A DNA stretch of 59,156 bases from Thermoanaerobacterales bacterium (GCA_012840135.1 DUMA01000009.1:1-59156); one strand, 5' to 3'. Counted from the stretch's first letter, positions 1-9,239 are shown. Notes: generated from the letters alone by a model not told the origin. Numbers and translations: made by a program.

Positions 1-150
1 AGTTATAAGTCATTTTTTAAAGGCCTGGATGATTATATAAAATTTTATCTTTGCGAAAGGCCCCATGAATCTTTGAATTATATGACACCTTCAGCATTTT
101 ATGAAGCATTTTTAAGAAATACTGTGAATCGTGGCGTGTTGGTCGTTTAA
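1..150 (+). pseudogene. C-terminal end of an IS transposase (integrase-core type), cut by the window edge
   Basis: Frame 1 is open from the first base to a TAA at 148-150 and encodes 49 residues. The segment ERPHESLNYMTPSAFY is the typical C-terminal end of DDE integrase-core (rve) transposases of the IS3/IS481 type, where the reading is usually 'ERPHxxLxxxTP'. The catalytic part lies outside the window, so I cannot say whether the gene is intact. It sits just upstream of the CRISPR leader, so an insertion sequence borders, or has landed next to, the array. Exact IS family is not decidable. Confidence 0.7.
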
Positions 151-479
151 GTCCAAATAATAGGGGGCCAGTACACAGTAAAGGAGCTTGGCTGACGTCC
201 ACCTCATGGGAAGGCTGAACGAAGGAATTTAGGCTACGAGCCAGTGAGACATGGGAGGTTTCGCCCCCTGAGAGGAAGTGGATTCCCTAGTGCCATAATA
301 TGGAAGATGAACGCGTCTTTATTTCTGCTACGCATACCTTCCATATATCAACAGAAATGTTATATTCAGCCATATTCCCTTATGAGTGCTCGCTGATACC
401 CTGGTGAAATTCTAAGAATGAGTGAGAAATATCAAGAAAATAAAAGATTATAGAGGGGGGAGGTGATACAATGGAGGTA
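151..479 (+). other. ORF-less region containing the presumed CRISPR leader
   Basis: There is no convincing gene here. The left half (about 175-300) is GC-richer and probably belongs to the IS-side flank; the right half, especially 410-479, is A/purine-rich and abuts the first repeat. I place the leader here because the degenerate repeat lies at the other end of the array and because the repeats read 5'-GTTG...GAAAC-3' on this strand, the usual crRNA direction. I did not identify terminal inverted repeats of the IS. Confidence 0.45.
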
Positions 480-3400
480 GTTGCTAGGATACCTATAAGG
501 ATTTGAAACCCATCATCGTACCCCTTCCAAAAATCTTCACTTGCATCGTTGCTAGGATACCTATAAGGATTTGAAACAAAATAAATCTTCTTTTATAGAA
601 TCTGCCCCTTTCGTAGTTGCTAGGATACCTATAAGGATTTGAAACTTCAAAAAATAGATGATTTAAACAAACAAATTCAAGAGTTGCTAGGATACCTATA
701 AGGATTTGAAACCTGTCTAATATCGTTGGAGGAATTAACGGTATTAGTTGCTAGGATACCTATAAGGATTTGAAACTTAGTAGCACATAAGAATCTTTTA
801 AAAAGAAGAATGTTGCTAGGATACCTATAAGGATTTGAAACTTCCTCCTTTCGGGGCCTTTCGGCCCCTTTATTGCCACGTTGCTAGGATACCTATAAGG
901 ATTTGAAACCTCAAGAGCCTTGCAGGCCTGAACTTTTCATATAGTGTTGCTAGGATACCTATAAGGATTTGAAACACTGCCGCATCGGCCAGGGCACCAG
1001 CAAGGGCTTCGATTTGTTGCTAGGATACCTATAAGGATTTGAAACCAAACATATCCAGTATGTTGACGGCCTTGATGAGCAGGTTGCTAGGATACCTATA
1101 AGGATTTGAAACGGGGTAAGTCGTGATGATGCCCAGATGGCGGATTGGGTTGCTAGGATACCTATAAGGATTTGAAACCGTCGACGACTGGAGCGGGCAG
1201 GAATATACAAAAGGTTGCTAGGATACCTATAAGGATTTGAAACACATTATTAATATCTATAACATCGTATCCCCATAATGTTGCTAGGATACCTATAAGG
1301 ATTTGAAACAAATATTGATTTTATTTAAAAATCAAAAATGGAATTTGGTTGCTAGGATACCTATAAGGATTTGAAACTCTGATATTGAGAATATGAAGCA
1401 TGATGTAGGAATTAGTTGCTAGGATACCTATAAGGATTTGAAACTACCGAAGCGTAAGCGTTAGCATCCTGAACAGGTTCGAGTTGCTAGGATACCTATA
1501 AGGATTTGAAACAGTATTTGCCAGGCTTTGTATCGAGCGGTTTTGAAACGTTGCTAGGATACCTATAAGGATTTGAAACGGGTGAATCTTGCTATGCCCC
1601 GGGAAATATCCCGCAGCGTTGCTAGGATACCTATAAGGATTTGAAACCCATGTAAGCATATATACCGATTAGCAATCGAACTAGTTGCTAGGATACCTAT
1701 AAGGATTTGAAACATGTAAGGAGGGATAGAGGGTGGCTAAAATACAAGGAGTTGCTAGGATACCTATAAGGATTTGAAACCCAATTTCTCCATCATGGAT
1801 AAAAATTGATGCTATGTGTTGCTAGGATACCTATAAGGATTTGAAACCTAAAAGGCCTTTTGAAGCAAATTCAAGGCAGCACTGCGTTGCTAGGATACCT
1901 ATAAGGATTTGAAACAATCATTTTCCATGCTGTTTGCTATGCATTTTGCCAGGTTGCTAGGATACCTATAAGGATTTGAAACCTGGCGAGATCGAGATGG
2001 ATATAAGATTATATTTCAAAGTTGCTAGGATACCTATAAGGATTTGAAACTTTAACCGAGGACATAGTGAGCATAAAACTGATAGAAGAGTTGCTAGGAT
2101 ACCTATAATGATTTGAAACGGAAGTTTATAAAAAGACTAAATTACAGGATTTACGGGTTGCTAGGATACCTATAAGGATTTGAAACAAATTAACTTTTTC
2201 ATTATATCACCCTCTTATTTTTGTTGCTAGGATACCTATAAGGATTTGAAACTAGTTTTTTATACATTCTTCAAGAATTTGATTTGAAGTTGCTAGGATA
2301 CCTATAAGGATTTGAAACACATTTGCAATATCAATATTCCCATCCGGGACACAGTTGCTAGGATACCTATAAGGATTTGAAACTAAACAACCATTACATA
2401 ACGGTTAGCAAGTCGTGAAGGTTGCTAGGATACCTATAAGGATTTGAAACTATGTAATAGTAGCAGTAAAATATATTAAAGAAAAAGTTGCTAGGATACC
2501 TATAAGGATTTGAAACTAGACGAATAAAGGCGTTTTTTGGGGAGGAAAAGGCGTTGCTAGGATACCTATAAGGATTTGAAACATTGGTTCCTGTAACCAG
2601 TTTGAAAAGCTCCACCAGATGTTGCTAGGATACCTATAAGGATTTGAAACAAACTACCTTGATTTCTCCTCTATACGAATTATCTATGGGTTGCTAGGAT
2701 ACCTATAAGGATTTGAAACTTTCATTTAAAATACTTGCAGTTTGCGGATTGTCAAGAGTTGCTAGGATACCTATAAGGATTTGAAACAGCCTTTCTTTTA
2801 TTTCTTTTAAACTAAACATTTCGTTGCTAGGATACCTATAAGGATTTGAAACCTATAAATGTGGCATATTATGCAGGAAATTATGGGTTGCTAGGATACC
2901 TATAAGGATTTGAAACAATTCTCCTAATTGAGATGGACTATATATATTCTTGTTGCTAGGATACCTATAAGGATTTGAAACGCGCCATCTTTATACCATT
3001 TTCCAGTCCTTCATAAGTTGCTAGGATACCTATAAGGATTTGAAACTTATTTGGATTATATTCCTCTACTTGCACCATTTTTGTTGCTAGGATACCTATA
3101 AGGATTTGAAACTGAGGGAGTTGAGAATGGCTTAAAAATGGCGTTAAAAGTTGCTAGGATACCTATAAGGATTTGAAACCCTTTATTTCCTCATTAATAT
3201 CTTTACATATATCCCGTTGCTAGGATACCTATAAGGATTTGAAACTGCCGAAGATTTTTGCTCCTGGAGCCACAGCATGGAGTTGCTAGGATACCTATAA
3301 GGATTTGAAACCTGGCGGAAGGCTACCGAAGGAAGCGACAAAGCTGCCGTTGCTAGGATACCTATAAGGATTTGAAACGTTAAATATTTGGTTCTCTTTT

Positions 3401-3841
3401 GTATGAAATATAATTGGTTGCTAGGATACCTATAAGGATTTGAAACCAACATAGTCGTTTTTGTCGGTAATGGTCTTAAAAGTTGCTAGGATACCTATAA
3501 GGATTTGAAACCGAAGCCTACGCCGTAGCCAGACAGAATGGCTGGGTTGCTAGGATACCTATAAGGATTTGAAACTCTTTGAGCCATTGATACACTTCTT
3601 CTTTGGCATCTGCGTTGCTAGGATACCTATAAGGATTTGAAACATTTCTTCTTTTACTTCTATGATTTTTTCGACAATATGTTGCTAGGATACCTATAAG
3701 GATTTGAAACTTAAATCTATACGAAATACACCGTCGCACCATAGGTTGCTAGGATACCTATAAGGATTTGAAACAGGTCTTCGCATTGTGGTTGGCGGCG
3801 TCTATATGGATGTTGCAAGGATACCTATAAGGATTTGAAAG
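480..3841 (+). CRISPR. CRISPR array, 51 repeats of 30 bp and 50 spacers
   Basis: The 30-bp repeat begins GTTGCTAGGATACC and ends TATAAGGATTTGAAAC. I count 51 copies, the first at 480-509 and the last at 3812-3841, with spacings of 64-70 bp (spacers 34-40 nt). Two variants stand out: the copy at 2090 has AATG in place of AAGG, and the last copy reads GTTGCAAGG and ends in G, marking the trailer end. The repeat has a short TAGG-ATA-CCTA hairpin. The ATTTGAAAC end is like repeats of type I-B/III systems in Clostridia, but no cas gene is in the window, so the type is an inference. The near-perfect repeats and high copy number suggest a maintained array. Confidence 0.97.
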
Positions 3842-4141
3842 CCGAAATGTTCCTATACTTTTCCGTTTGCATCAGCCACGTTCCAAATAGAGACCTGAAA
3901 GCAATAGGACTGAAAATTAAAAAGATGCTGAACTTGCATCTATTTCAAGTCGATGTTAAATATATCATCAATTTCATGAATTATCTCATGTATCAAAGTG
4001 CTTTTTTTGGACGTCATCAGTATATTTTGCAATCATTATGTCGAATAACTCGCATAATATAATGTCATACCGTTTATAACATCACCATCTATTTTTTGTA
4101 TTTTATATCTTTGTATTCTATTTTCACTTTGTCCGGAATTT
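3842..4141. other. CRISPR trailer flank, no gene
   Basis: AT-rich DNA without a credible coding region. A plus-strand open frame (3835-4062) starts inside the last repeat, has no ribosome site and matches nothing I know. The only recognisable item is a 36-nt segment at 3880-3915 that matches part of the phage MuF gene at 5626-5661 (see the repeat entry). Confidence 0.5.
3880..3915 (-). repeat. Diverged 36-nt copy of part of the MuF gene at 5626-5661
   Basis: About 30 of 36 positions are identical to 5626-5661, starting GTTCCAAATA and ending GACT-AAA on the plus strand. On the minus strand both copies read LLSGLYLE, and most differences fall in third codon positions, as expected of homologous coding DNA rather than chance. 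Similarity stops sharply on both sides. It may be a scrap of a second, related prophage. Confidence 0.5.
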
Positions 4142-4471
4142 TCATTTTACAACCGCAAATCTTTTAATACTTTCCGGAGGTTCCTCCTCCAGCTCCCGAC
4201 ACAATGTTATAAGTTTCCTGGCCGCCTTCCGTTTCTGTTCCATTGGCACATCGACACCGCCCCTAGCTCCCGCCAGGGCAGCTGCTGCTGAATGAACACC
4301 GTTTCGGTTTAATATCCCGTCTGGCTCCCGCACTAGAAGTTTGCATTGTGACTTTGCCGTAGGTGCCCCATCATGTAAATGTATCAAACATGCCCTATGC
4401 CACTGCTGAACATTGTAATCCGATTCATGAATGCTTCCCCAGGGCTTGTTTGAGATAGCCAATGTCATCAC
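4142..4471 (-). CDS. Phage-derived protein with conserved KLxVREPxGxLNRNGVH domain
   Basis: A 109-residue ORF. Its central block (CKLLVREPDGILNRNGVHSAA) followed by a K/R-rich AARKLITL helix and the EEEPPESIKR end is a domain I recognise from phage structural or prohead-protease-associated proteins (DUF6582-like). It looks like only that domain, so it could be a C-terminal fragment of a larger phage protein, though the ORF begins with two Met codons close to the end of a noncoding gap. It lies in the same direction as the MuF remnant. Molecular function unknown. Confidence 0.55.
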   Translation of the reverse strand: MMTLAISNKPWGSIHESDYNVQQWHRACLIHLHDGAPTAKSQCKLLVREPDGILNRNGVHSAAAALAGARGGVDVPMEQKRKAARKLITLCRELEEEPPESIKRFAVVK

Positions 4472-4525
4472 TTCCTTATTTCGGACCTAAAAATACCGCC
4501 TTGACTTTACCCGTCTTGGCGGTTA

Positions 4526-4705
4526 CTAATGGGCTTTTGCTATCCATAACACTTTATATATTTCATCTTCTTTTATCGTTTCAGTGTCTCCGTCGTCAAA
4601 TTCAATTTCACATGCTTGCGGCAAGATAGCTGCAGGATATTTATGAACCACCGTTTCCTCTCGCACATCTTTTAATTTTACAACATCTAATTCATCTATC
4701 TCCAT
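4526..4705 (-). CDS. Small acidic protein, DUF4926-like, possible immunity partner
   Basis: This 59-residue ORF starts MEIDELDVVKLKD and contains the pattern D-V-V-x-L-K-D-x-R-E-x-T-V-V-H followed by an acidic CEIEFDDGDTE segment, as in DUF4926 proteins (usually about 60-75 aa). A GGTGAT ribosome site precedes the ATG. It begins 9 bp after the stop of the upstream ORF (4715-5044), so the two are probably co-translated. DUF4926 genes often accompany small nuclease-like toxins, which makes an immunity role plausible but unproven. Confidence 0.55.
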   Translation of the reverse strand: MEIDELDVVKLKDVREETVVHKYPAAILPQACEIEFDDGDTETIKEDEIYKVLWIAKAH

Positions 4706-4714
4706 ATTATCACC

Positions 4715-5044
4715 TTAATCCACATAAAATGTTGTCAATCGTGGTATATCTGAACCTTTATCTATTATCCAACCAGTTTTTACTTTTGCAGTTTTACCGT
4801 CAGGCCCTGTAATCATCATTGAGACTTTATACAATTTCCCATATTTCGATTCACCTTTAGGTATGGCTGGGTAATTATTAAGATTATCTTTTACGGCTTT
4901 GATTAAATCTTTATAATTGTCTTTATTATATCCTAACGCCATCTCTAAAGCAATAGCCTTATCTTTACCTTTAGGATGTTCTTTATTTAAAGCATATCCC
5001 AATATTTTATTATCTGGAATGTTTGCATTGTCGGGTGTTATCAA
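4715..5044 (-). CDS. DUF6883-like protein, possible MuF-linked toxin domain
   Basis: A 109-residue ORF with a TTG start; key blocks are LGYALNKEHPKGKDKA, ALEMALGY and a C-terminal TGWIIDKGSDIPRLTTFYVD. This resembles DUF6883-type domains (GYALNPEHPxGxxKAxVF...LG) found in polymorphic toxins and phage proteins. In frame immediately upstream, after one stop codon, lie residues KIGYK that follow the MuF remnant in a neighbouring frame, so this may once have been the C-terminal module of a MuF fusion. The ribosome site is weak. Activity not established. Confidence 0.55.
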   Translation of the reverse strand: MITPDNANIPDNKILGYALNKEHPKGKDKAIALEMALGYNKDNYKDLIKAVKDNLNNYPAIPKGESKYGKLYKVSMMITGPDGKTAKVKTGWIIDKGSDIPRLTTFYVD

Positions 5045-5078
5045 ACCATATTTGAATTACTTGTAGCCAATCTTTATA

Positions 5079-5680
5079 TTATTTTAAAATTGCTGCATCA
5101 GCGCAAACTGGTTTCGTTCCTGTTTTATCATACGATTTTTTAAGTTTTTTAGCCGCTTTCACTTTTTCCACCATGGGTATATTTTCACTTAATAGAACCT
5201 CCCTTGCCCTTTTCCGGTTGGTAGCAATCGTCACCGCATCCCTCATTTCCATGTAAGCCTGTTTTTCCGCTTCGCTTCGTGGAACTTCCGTTAATGAAGT
5301 ATTGCTATACTTTTGTGTTTCATCTCTGCATTAGGGTCAAGTTCACGAACATAAGGCATCAAAACATGTCGGCAATTAGGGTGAACGGGGATCCTCACCC
5401 TATCACCATCATATTTGGGATATCTCTTATCTTTCCCTGATAAACTGAAAACCTTCCTCTGAAGAGGTGCACATAGTTCACATGTCGGATCGTGCGTCGA
5501 TATCCTTACCAGGTCAACACCAAATTCCTTGCACTCATTTATTGTTGCTATGGTTGCCGCTTTTCTGGTTATCGTCCGTGCTACCATCTCGGCATAGCTG
5601 CCAAGTCTCCATTTCCTTCCAAGTTGTTCCAAATAAAGACCCGAAAGTAAGGGGACTAAAAGTTTTTCAAAGGCAAACAT
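5079..5680 (-). pseudogene. Truncated, frameshifted phage MuF-type minor head protein
   Basis: Frame 1 (5680-5291) reads GRKWRLGSYAEMVARTITRKAA and DPTCELCAPLQRKVFSLSG, then HPNCRHVLMPYV; the Cys/His pattern and 'HPNCRH' are hallmarks of MuF/minor capsid protein 2 domains. It begins in mid-domain (an in-frame stop lies just upstream and the asp23 terminator follows at 5702), so the N-terminal half is missing. After DPNAE the frame breaks; the continuation is in another frame (ETQKYSNTSLTE ... EMRDAVTIATNRKRAREVLL ... KAAKKLKKSYDKTG) and stops at 5079. One frameshift near 5320 therefore splits the gene. MuF proteins join the portal in phage heads and often carry C-terminal toxin domains. Confidence 0.75.
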
Positions 5681-5701
5681 TTTTTATCAGCGGCAAGATT
5701 C

Positions 5702-5753
5702 AAAAAAAATAACCCCCTCCGCCTGAGGCGAACTGAACCATAAGGCAGAGGGG
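5702..5753 (-). terminator. Rho-independent terminator of the asp23 gene
   Basis: The arms CCCCTC-C-GCCT (5714-5724) and AGGC-A-GAGGGG (5743-5753) pair with one mismatch; on the minus strand the stem is followed by TTATTTTTTTT. It ends the 5780-6178 transcription unit and marks the boundary between host genes and the phage remnant. Confidence 0.85.
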
Positions 5754-5779
5754 AATTTTATTTTGCGAGGGCAAAATTG

Positions 5780-6178
5780 TTATTCCTCTTCATCGGCTTT
5801 TTCTTTATTTTCTTCTGCCTGCTCGGGCTTTATAATTTTTTCGATGGTGATATCGACCTTTTCTACCGAATATCCTGTGAGGGTTTCTATCTCGCTGACT
5901 ATTTTTTCTCGGACCTTTCTTGCCACTTCCGGGATGTTGACTCCGTAAAGCACGCTGATTTTAACATCGAGGGATACTGCACCGAAACTGTTCTCAACTG
6001 CCGTGCTTTCGGTCTTTTTCACGGTGATCTGCGGGGCAAACCTTTCGGTAAAGGCGCGGGTGAAGCCCAGCAGGGCTCCTTTCTTTTCCTTGCGGAAGAC
6101 ATCCTCCACCTTCTGCATTGCCTCCCGGGCTATTTCCACGAACACGGAATCATTGATGGTAGTTTTACCCTCCATCAT
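5780..6178 (-). CDS. Asp23/Gls24 family envelope stress protein
   Basis: 132 residues covering a whole Asp23 domain: INDSVFVEIAREAMQKVEDV at the N terminus, FGAVSLDVKISVLYGVNIPEVARKV in the middle, and LTGYSVEKVDITIEKI, then an acidic tail. Family members are abundant membrane-associated proteins linked to cell-envelope homeostasis in Firmicutes. A GGAGGTGA site lies 9 nt before the first of two ATGs. It stands alone, with its own terminator at 5702-5753. The natural order in many Firmicutes places Asp23 near nusB or dak genes; that is not the case here. Confidence 0.88.
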   Translation of the reverse strand: MMEGKTTINDSVFVEIAREAMQKVEDVFRKEKKGALLGFTRAFTERFAPQITVKKTESTAVENSFGAVSLDVKISVLYGVNIPEVARKVREKIVSEIETLTGYSVEKVDITIEKIIKPEQAEENKEKADEEE

Positions 6179-6278
6179 GGTCTGTCACCTCCATAAATTC
6201 TTACCATTAAATACTCTTCTTATGTTATTCTACATTTTATTCAATATTCCTTTTATAAGTGGAAAATTTAACATAAGT

Positions 6279-6797
6279 TCAAGATATTATGATCTTTCTA
6301 AAACGATTGCAGTAGTAGCTGATGACGATGGTAAAGACCCGGTCGTAAAAAAGAAAGGCTGTCTGCAGAGCTGTGATTATGATCCATAGGGGAAGGGGCA
6401 GTTTTATTTCAGACATGGAGATGCTGATAATAAGACCGGCTGAAAGGTATATAACAAAAAAGCAAATATTGAAAAAAATGAACTTAAGTATATACTGAAA
6501 GATACCGGTTATATGCTTTTCTATTAATGCTTTGGCAAAACCGTATATACCGAAAAATGAAATATAGAGGATGGGCATGGTTTTATCTGGTACCAGCAAA
6601 AATGCGAGGATGGATGTGGCTCCGTAAAACATGAGGCCGGTTGCAAGTCCACCTTCTATGATGACTACGGACACCGCAAAGGAACACAGGGACAGCAAAA
6701 AAAGCCTGCTGGTATGCAGGACGGCTGCAAGATAAAGAAGAATCACTACCAGGGCCGATAATATACCTCCCAATGCTATCTTTCTGGTTCCGTACAT
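6279..6797 (-). CDS. Polytopic membrane protein, last gene of the DUF5685-DnaJ operon
   Basis: 172 residues from the ATG at 6797 (GGAGGTG 5 nt upstream); an upstream extension of the frame overlaps the preceding gene and is not likely coding. It begins MYGTRKIALGGILSALVVIL and has about five hydrophobic segments with short basic loops, ending in RFRKIIIS. The start resembles small integral membrane proteins conserved in Clostridia (DUF2232/ECF-transporter-like topology), but I do not recognise a function. It starts 34 bp after the J-domain gene, so it is likely co-transcribed with it. Confidence 0.75.
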   Translation of the reverse strand: MYGTRKIALGGILSALVVILLYLAAVLHTSRLFLLSLCSFAVSVVIIEGGLATGLMFYGATSILAFLLVPDKTMPILYISFFGIYGFAKALIEKHITGIFQYILKFIFFNICFFVIYLSAGLIISISMSEIKLPLPLWIIITALQTAFLFYDRVFTIVISYYCNRFRKIIIS

Positions 6798-6831
6798 GAG
6801 CACACCTCCGTTAGCAGACGATTGGCATGAA

Positions 6832-7464
6832 TTAGCAGCAGGTGCACAGGTCTCCTCCCATACATTCACAGCAGGTATCGCAGGCCCACAGGGTGCATAG
6901 AGCCTGACAGCAATCGTCATTGTCCCTGCGGGTAGTATAGTAGACATTCTGCCGGTAATTTTGGGCGGCATAATTCATTTGGTTGAAGGCTTGAGCATAT
7001 TCTGGATTGCCGGGGTCCATGTCCATGGCGGTCTTGAAACAGTCGCGCGCTGCACCGAACCTGTTCCGACGGTAATTGACATGCCCCATGAGGTAAAACC
7101 ACCGGGCATCTCGGTGGCGGATGCTGTTTAAGATACTTTCAGCCCTGAAGAGATCATTCCGGTTAAGAGCATCGGTAGCCTCCCAGTAAGGATTGGAGTC
7201 ATCGCTGTAAGTATTTTGCTTGCCGTTTCCGAAGCCCTGGCTCCCGGAGCCGAAGTTGCGGCCGAAATCGTATCCCGCAGCGCCTTCGGTTATCATGCGG
7301 TAGGCCTCGTTTATTTCGCGGAGCTTTTGTTCGGCCAGATCTTTTAAGGGATTGTCCCCATACTGGTCCGGATGGTATTTTTTAACCAGTTCCCTGTAAG
7401 CTTTTTTTACCTCTTCGGGAGAAGCGCCCTCCCTTAAGCCTAAAACTTCATACGGGTTTTGCAT
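6832..7464 (-). CDS. J-domain protein with TPR-like segment and Cys-rich tail
   Basis: 210 residues. An N-terminal J domain ([21 protein letters not shown], with the HPD motif at about residue 31) is followed by a Gly/Asn-rich linker, one or two TPR-like repeats ([23 protein letters not shown]) and a C-terminal tail with ten cysteines in the last 28 residues. It is not DnaJ itself (no CxxCxGxG zinc centre, far too short). J domains stimulate Hsp70 ATPase; the Cys tail could bind metal or anchor the protein. It overlaps the DUF5685 gene upstream by 25 bp, indicating translational coupling. Confidence 0.85.
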   Translation of the reverse strand: MQNPYEVLGLREGASPEEVKKAYRELVKKYHPDQYGDNPLKDLAEQKLREINEAYRMITEGAAGYDFGRNFGSGSQGFGNGKQNTYSDDSNPYWEATDALNRNDLFRAESILNSIRHRDARWFYLMGHVNYRRNRFGAARDCFKTAMDMDPGNPEYAQAFNQMNYAAQNYRQNVYYTTRRDNDDCCQALCTLWACDTCCECMGGDLCTCC

Positions 7465-8348
7465 TTCTTTTCTCCCTTCATTATTCTTTCCAGTTCTTTA
7501 TAAAGCCCGATCTTAACCACATTTTCGATTATTCCCCTGTTTTTTCTGAACTTAAGTTTATCAAAATTTTTATCTATCAGGCTCAATGTGAACGTCAGGT
7601 TGAAATGCACCCATTCCCTTATTTCTTCTTCAACCGATTCCGGGAAATGAAAATTGCCGTTTTCATTTTTTATGCCATGTCCGAATCGGGCAAGGATAGG
7701 ATTGTAGCTTTGGGTTTTCATGTCCCTGTGCATATCGTCATAAGCATCGATAATATATATGAATCTACCCAGATTATATGCTATATATTCCAGGATCGTC
7801 AACGTAGATTCTTCGAATGTCATGCCGGGATAGAGCAATATTTCTTTCATAAGATTGGCGAAAGGCTCTGCGGCCTCGTCTATGTTTGAGCATTTTTGCT
7901 TTTCCAGAGTGTCCTGGGCATCAAGATGTCGTTTTATGGCGGAATCCTTTTCGGGGTATCTGGCTTGAGCTTTTTTGAACTGGTTGTAAAAGATTAGACT
8001 CCCTGCGGTGCCCGAAAGATATTTTTCATCCTTTTTCATATCCTGGAATTTATAGTACGTGAGTAGGATATTCATATCCGCTGCATAGGATATATATTCA
8101 TTATCCCTTATCACGGGCCTTTTGCTAAAGGGGTGGACGGCACACGGCTCCAGGCGCATGTCGATGTTTTCATCGCTCAGGGCGGACAGGATTATGGCTA
8201 AAAATGCACTCTCGTAGTTTAGCGTAAACCTGGCAAGCTGGCCGTACTTTTTGCCCAGCTCCTTGCACAGCCCGCAATAATAGGCTTTGAATATGTCGTA
8301 TTCTTTTATCTTCATTTCAGGCTTATATGGCTTTATATATCCGAACAT
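7440..8348 (-). CDS. DUF5685 family protein
   Basis: 302 residues starting [18 protein letters not shown], followed by [19 protein letters not shown], the conserved Cys-x2-Cys N-terminal motif of DUF5685. The rest is helical, with [15 protein letters not shown] and [12 protein letters not shown]. In other Clostridia this family lies beside a small J-domain gene, as here. No enzymatic role is known; the pairing suggests assembly or folding of a Cys-containing substrate. It is the first gene of a three-gene operon. Confidence 0.8.
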   Translation of the reverse strand: MFGYIKPYKPEMKIKEYDIFKAYYCGLCKELGKKYGQLARFTLNYESAFLAIILSALSDENIDMRLEPCAVHPFSKRPVIRDNEYISYAADMNILLTYYKFQDMKKDEKYLSGTAGSLIFYNQFKKAQARYPEKDSAIKRHLDAQDTLEKQKCSNIDEAAEPFANLMKEILLYPGMTFEESTLTILEYIAYNLGRFIYIIDAYDDMHRDMKTQSYNPILARFGHGIKNENGNFHFPESVEEEIREWVHFNLTFTLSLIDKNFDKLKFRKNRGIIENVVKIGLYKELERIMKGEKKCKTRMKF

Positions 8349-8387
8349 ATTAATATAAATTCAATACCGCTTAAAAAAATCCTTTTT

Positions 8388-9239
8388 TTACTGATAGAAA
8401 AATACCGCCAGGCAACCCGGGCCCGTATGGGAGCCAATACTGGCGGAAAGTTCGCCTATTACCACTTCCATGACATGGAATTTTTCCTTTATCTGTTCGG
8501 CAAGCCTTACGGCTTCATCGGGCACATGGGCATGCACCACCCCTACTGTCTGCCGGGACAGATCCCCGCCCTTTTCGGCCATAAGTTCCAGGAGCCTTGC
8601 TACGGCTTTACGTTTGCCCCGCACCTTTTCCAGAGGTTCTATTTTCCCGGCGGCATTCAGGTGCAGAATAGGCTTTATATCTAGCACCGTCCCAAGAAAG
8701 GCCTGAACTTTTGTGACCCGGCCGCCTTTTAGGAGATATTCAAAAGTATCCACCGTAAATATGGAAGCTAGTTTTTGCTTTAGCTGTTCTATAACTTGTG
8801 CGATTTCGGAGGCGGTCCTGCCCTCCTCGGCCATTTTTGCGGCTTCATATACCAGCAGGCCCTGGCCGGTGGAAGCCGAAAGGGAATCTACGATATGTAT
8901 CTTTTCCTGCTCCTTTGGGTCGAACTCGGCTTTTGCCATGAGGGCGCTGTCATGGGTCCCGCTCAATCCCGAGGATAGGGTTATCACCACCGCTTCAAAC
9001 CCTTTTTCCAGGGTGGCCTTTATGAGCTCATAAAAGGCGCTGGGGGACGGCTGGCTTGTCCGGGGGATTTGACGGGCATTGATGAGCCTCTCATAAAATT
9101 TTTCGCGGGTCAGATCCACCCCATCCAGAAATGTTTCATTGTCAAAGGTAATGGATAATGGAGCAAATCTTATGCCGTACTTCTCCAGTATTTCTTCTGG
9201 CAGGTCATTGGCTGAATCGGTAATTATCTTTGCTTTCAA
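8388..9239 (-). CDS. DegV family fatty-acid-binding protein
   Basis: Starts KAKIITDSANDLPEE and contains the DegV signatures TSQPSPSAFYELI, VVITLSSGLSGTHDSA and YLLKGGRVTKVQAFLG, ending in SIGSHTGPGCLAVFF. Length (about 283 aa) is usual. DegV/FakB-like proteins bind fatty acids and, in some bacteria, present them to a FakA kinase; no kinase is nearby. The AAGGAGG ribosome site directly abuts the ATG at 9248, leaving no spacing, whereas the in-frame TTG at 9239 has an ideal 9-nt gap, so I choose TTG. The alternative start adds three residues. Confidence 0.9.
   Translation of the reverse strand: MKAKIITDSANDLPEEILEKYGIRFAPLSITFDNETFLDGVDLTREKFYERLINARQIPRTSQPSPSAFYELIKATLEKGFEAVVITLSSGLSGTHDSALMAKAEFDPKEQEKIHIVDSLSASTGQGLLVYEAAKMAEEGRTASEIAQVIEQLKQKLASIFTVDTFEYLLKGGRVTKVQAFLGTVLDIKPILHLNAAGKIEPLEKVRGKRKAVARLLELMAEKGGDLSRQTVGVVHAHVPDEAVRLAEQIKEKFHVMEVVIGELSASIGSHTGPGCLAVFFYQ

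Noticed and set aside
175-330. Possible structured RNA or group II intron end before the CRISPR leader
   Set aside because: No domain V/VI motif or recognisable consensus could be found; only moderately GC-rich sequence.
1513-1549. Spacer 16 ending in GGTTTTGAAAC, like a partial extra repeat end
   Set aside because: Only about nine bases match the repeat end and the spacer has normal length; chance is sufficient.
959-3742. Several 70-90-residue minus-strand frames within the CRISPR array
   Set aside because: They are translations of the repeats (recurring SNPYRYPSN and FQILIGILAT); no ribosome sites.
3835-4062. 75-residue plus-strand frame at the array trailer
   Set aside because: It starts inside the last CRISPR repeat, has no SD and resembles no family.
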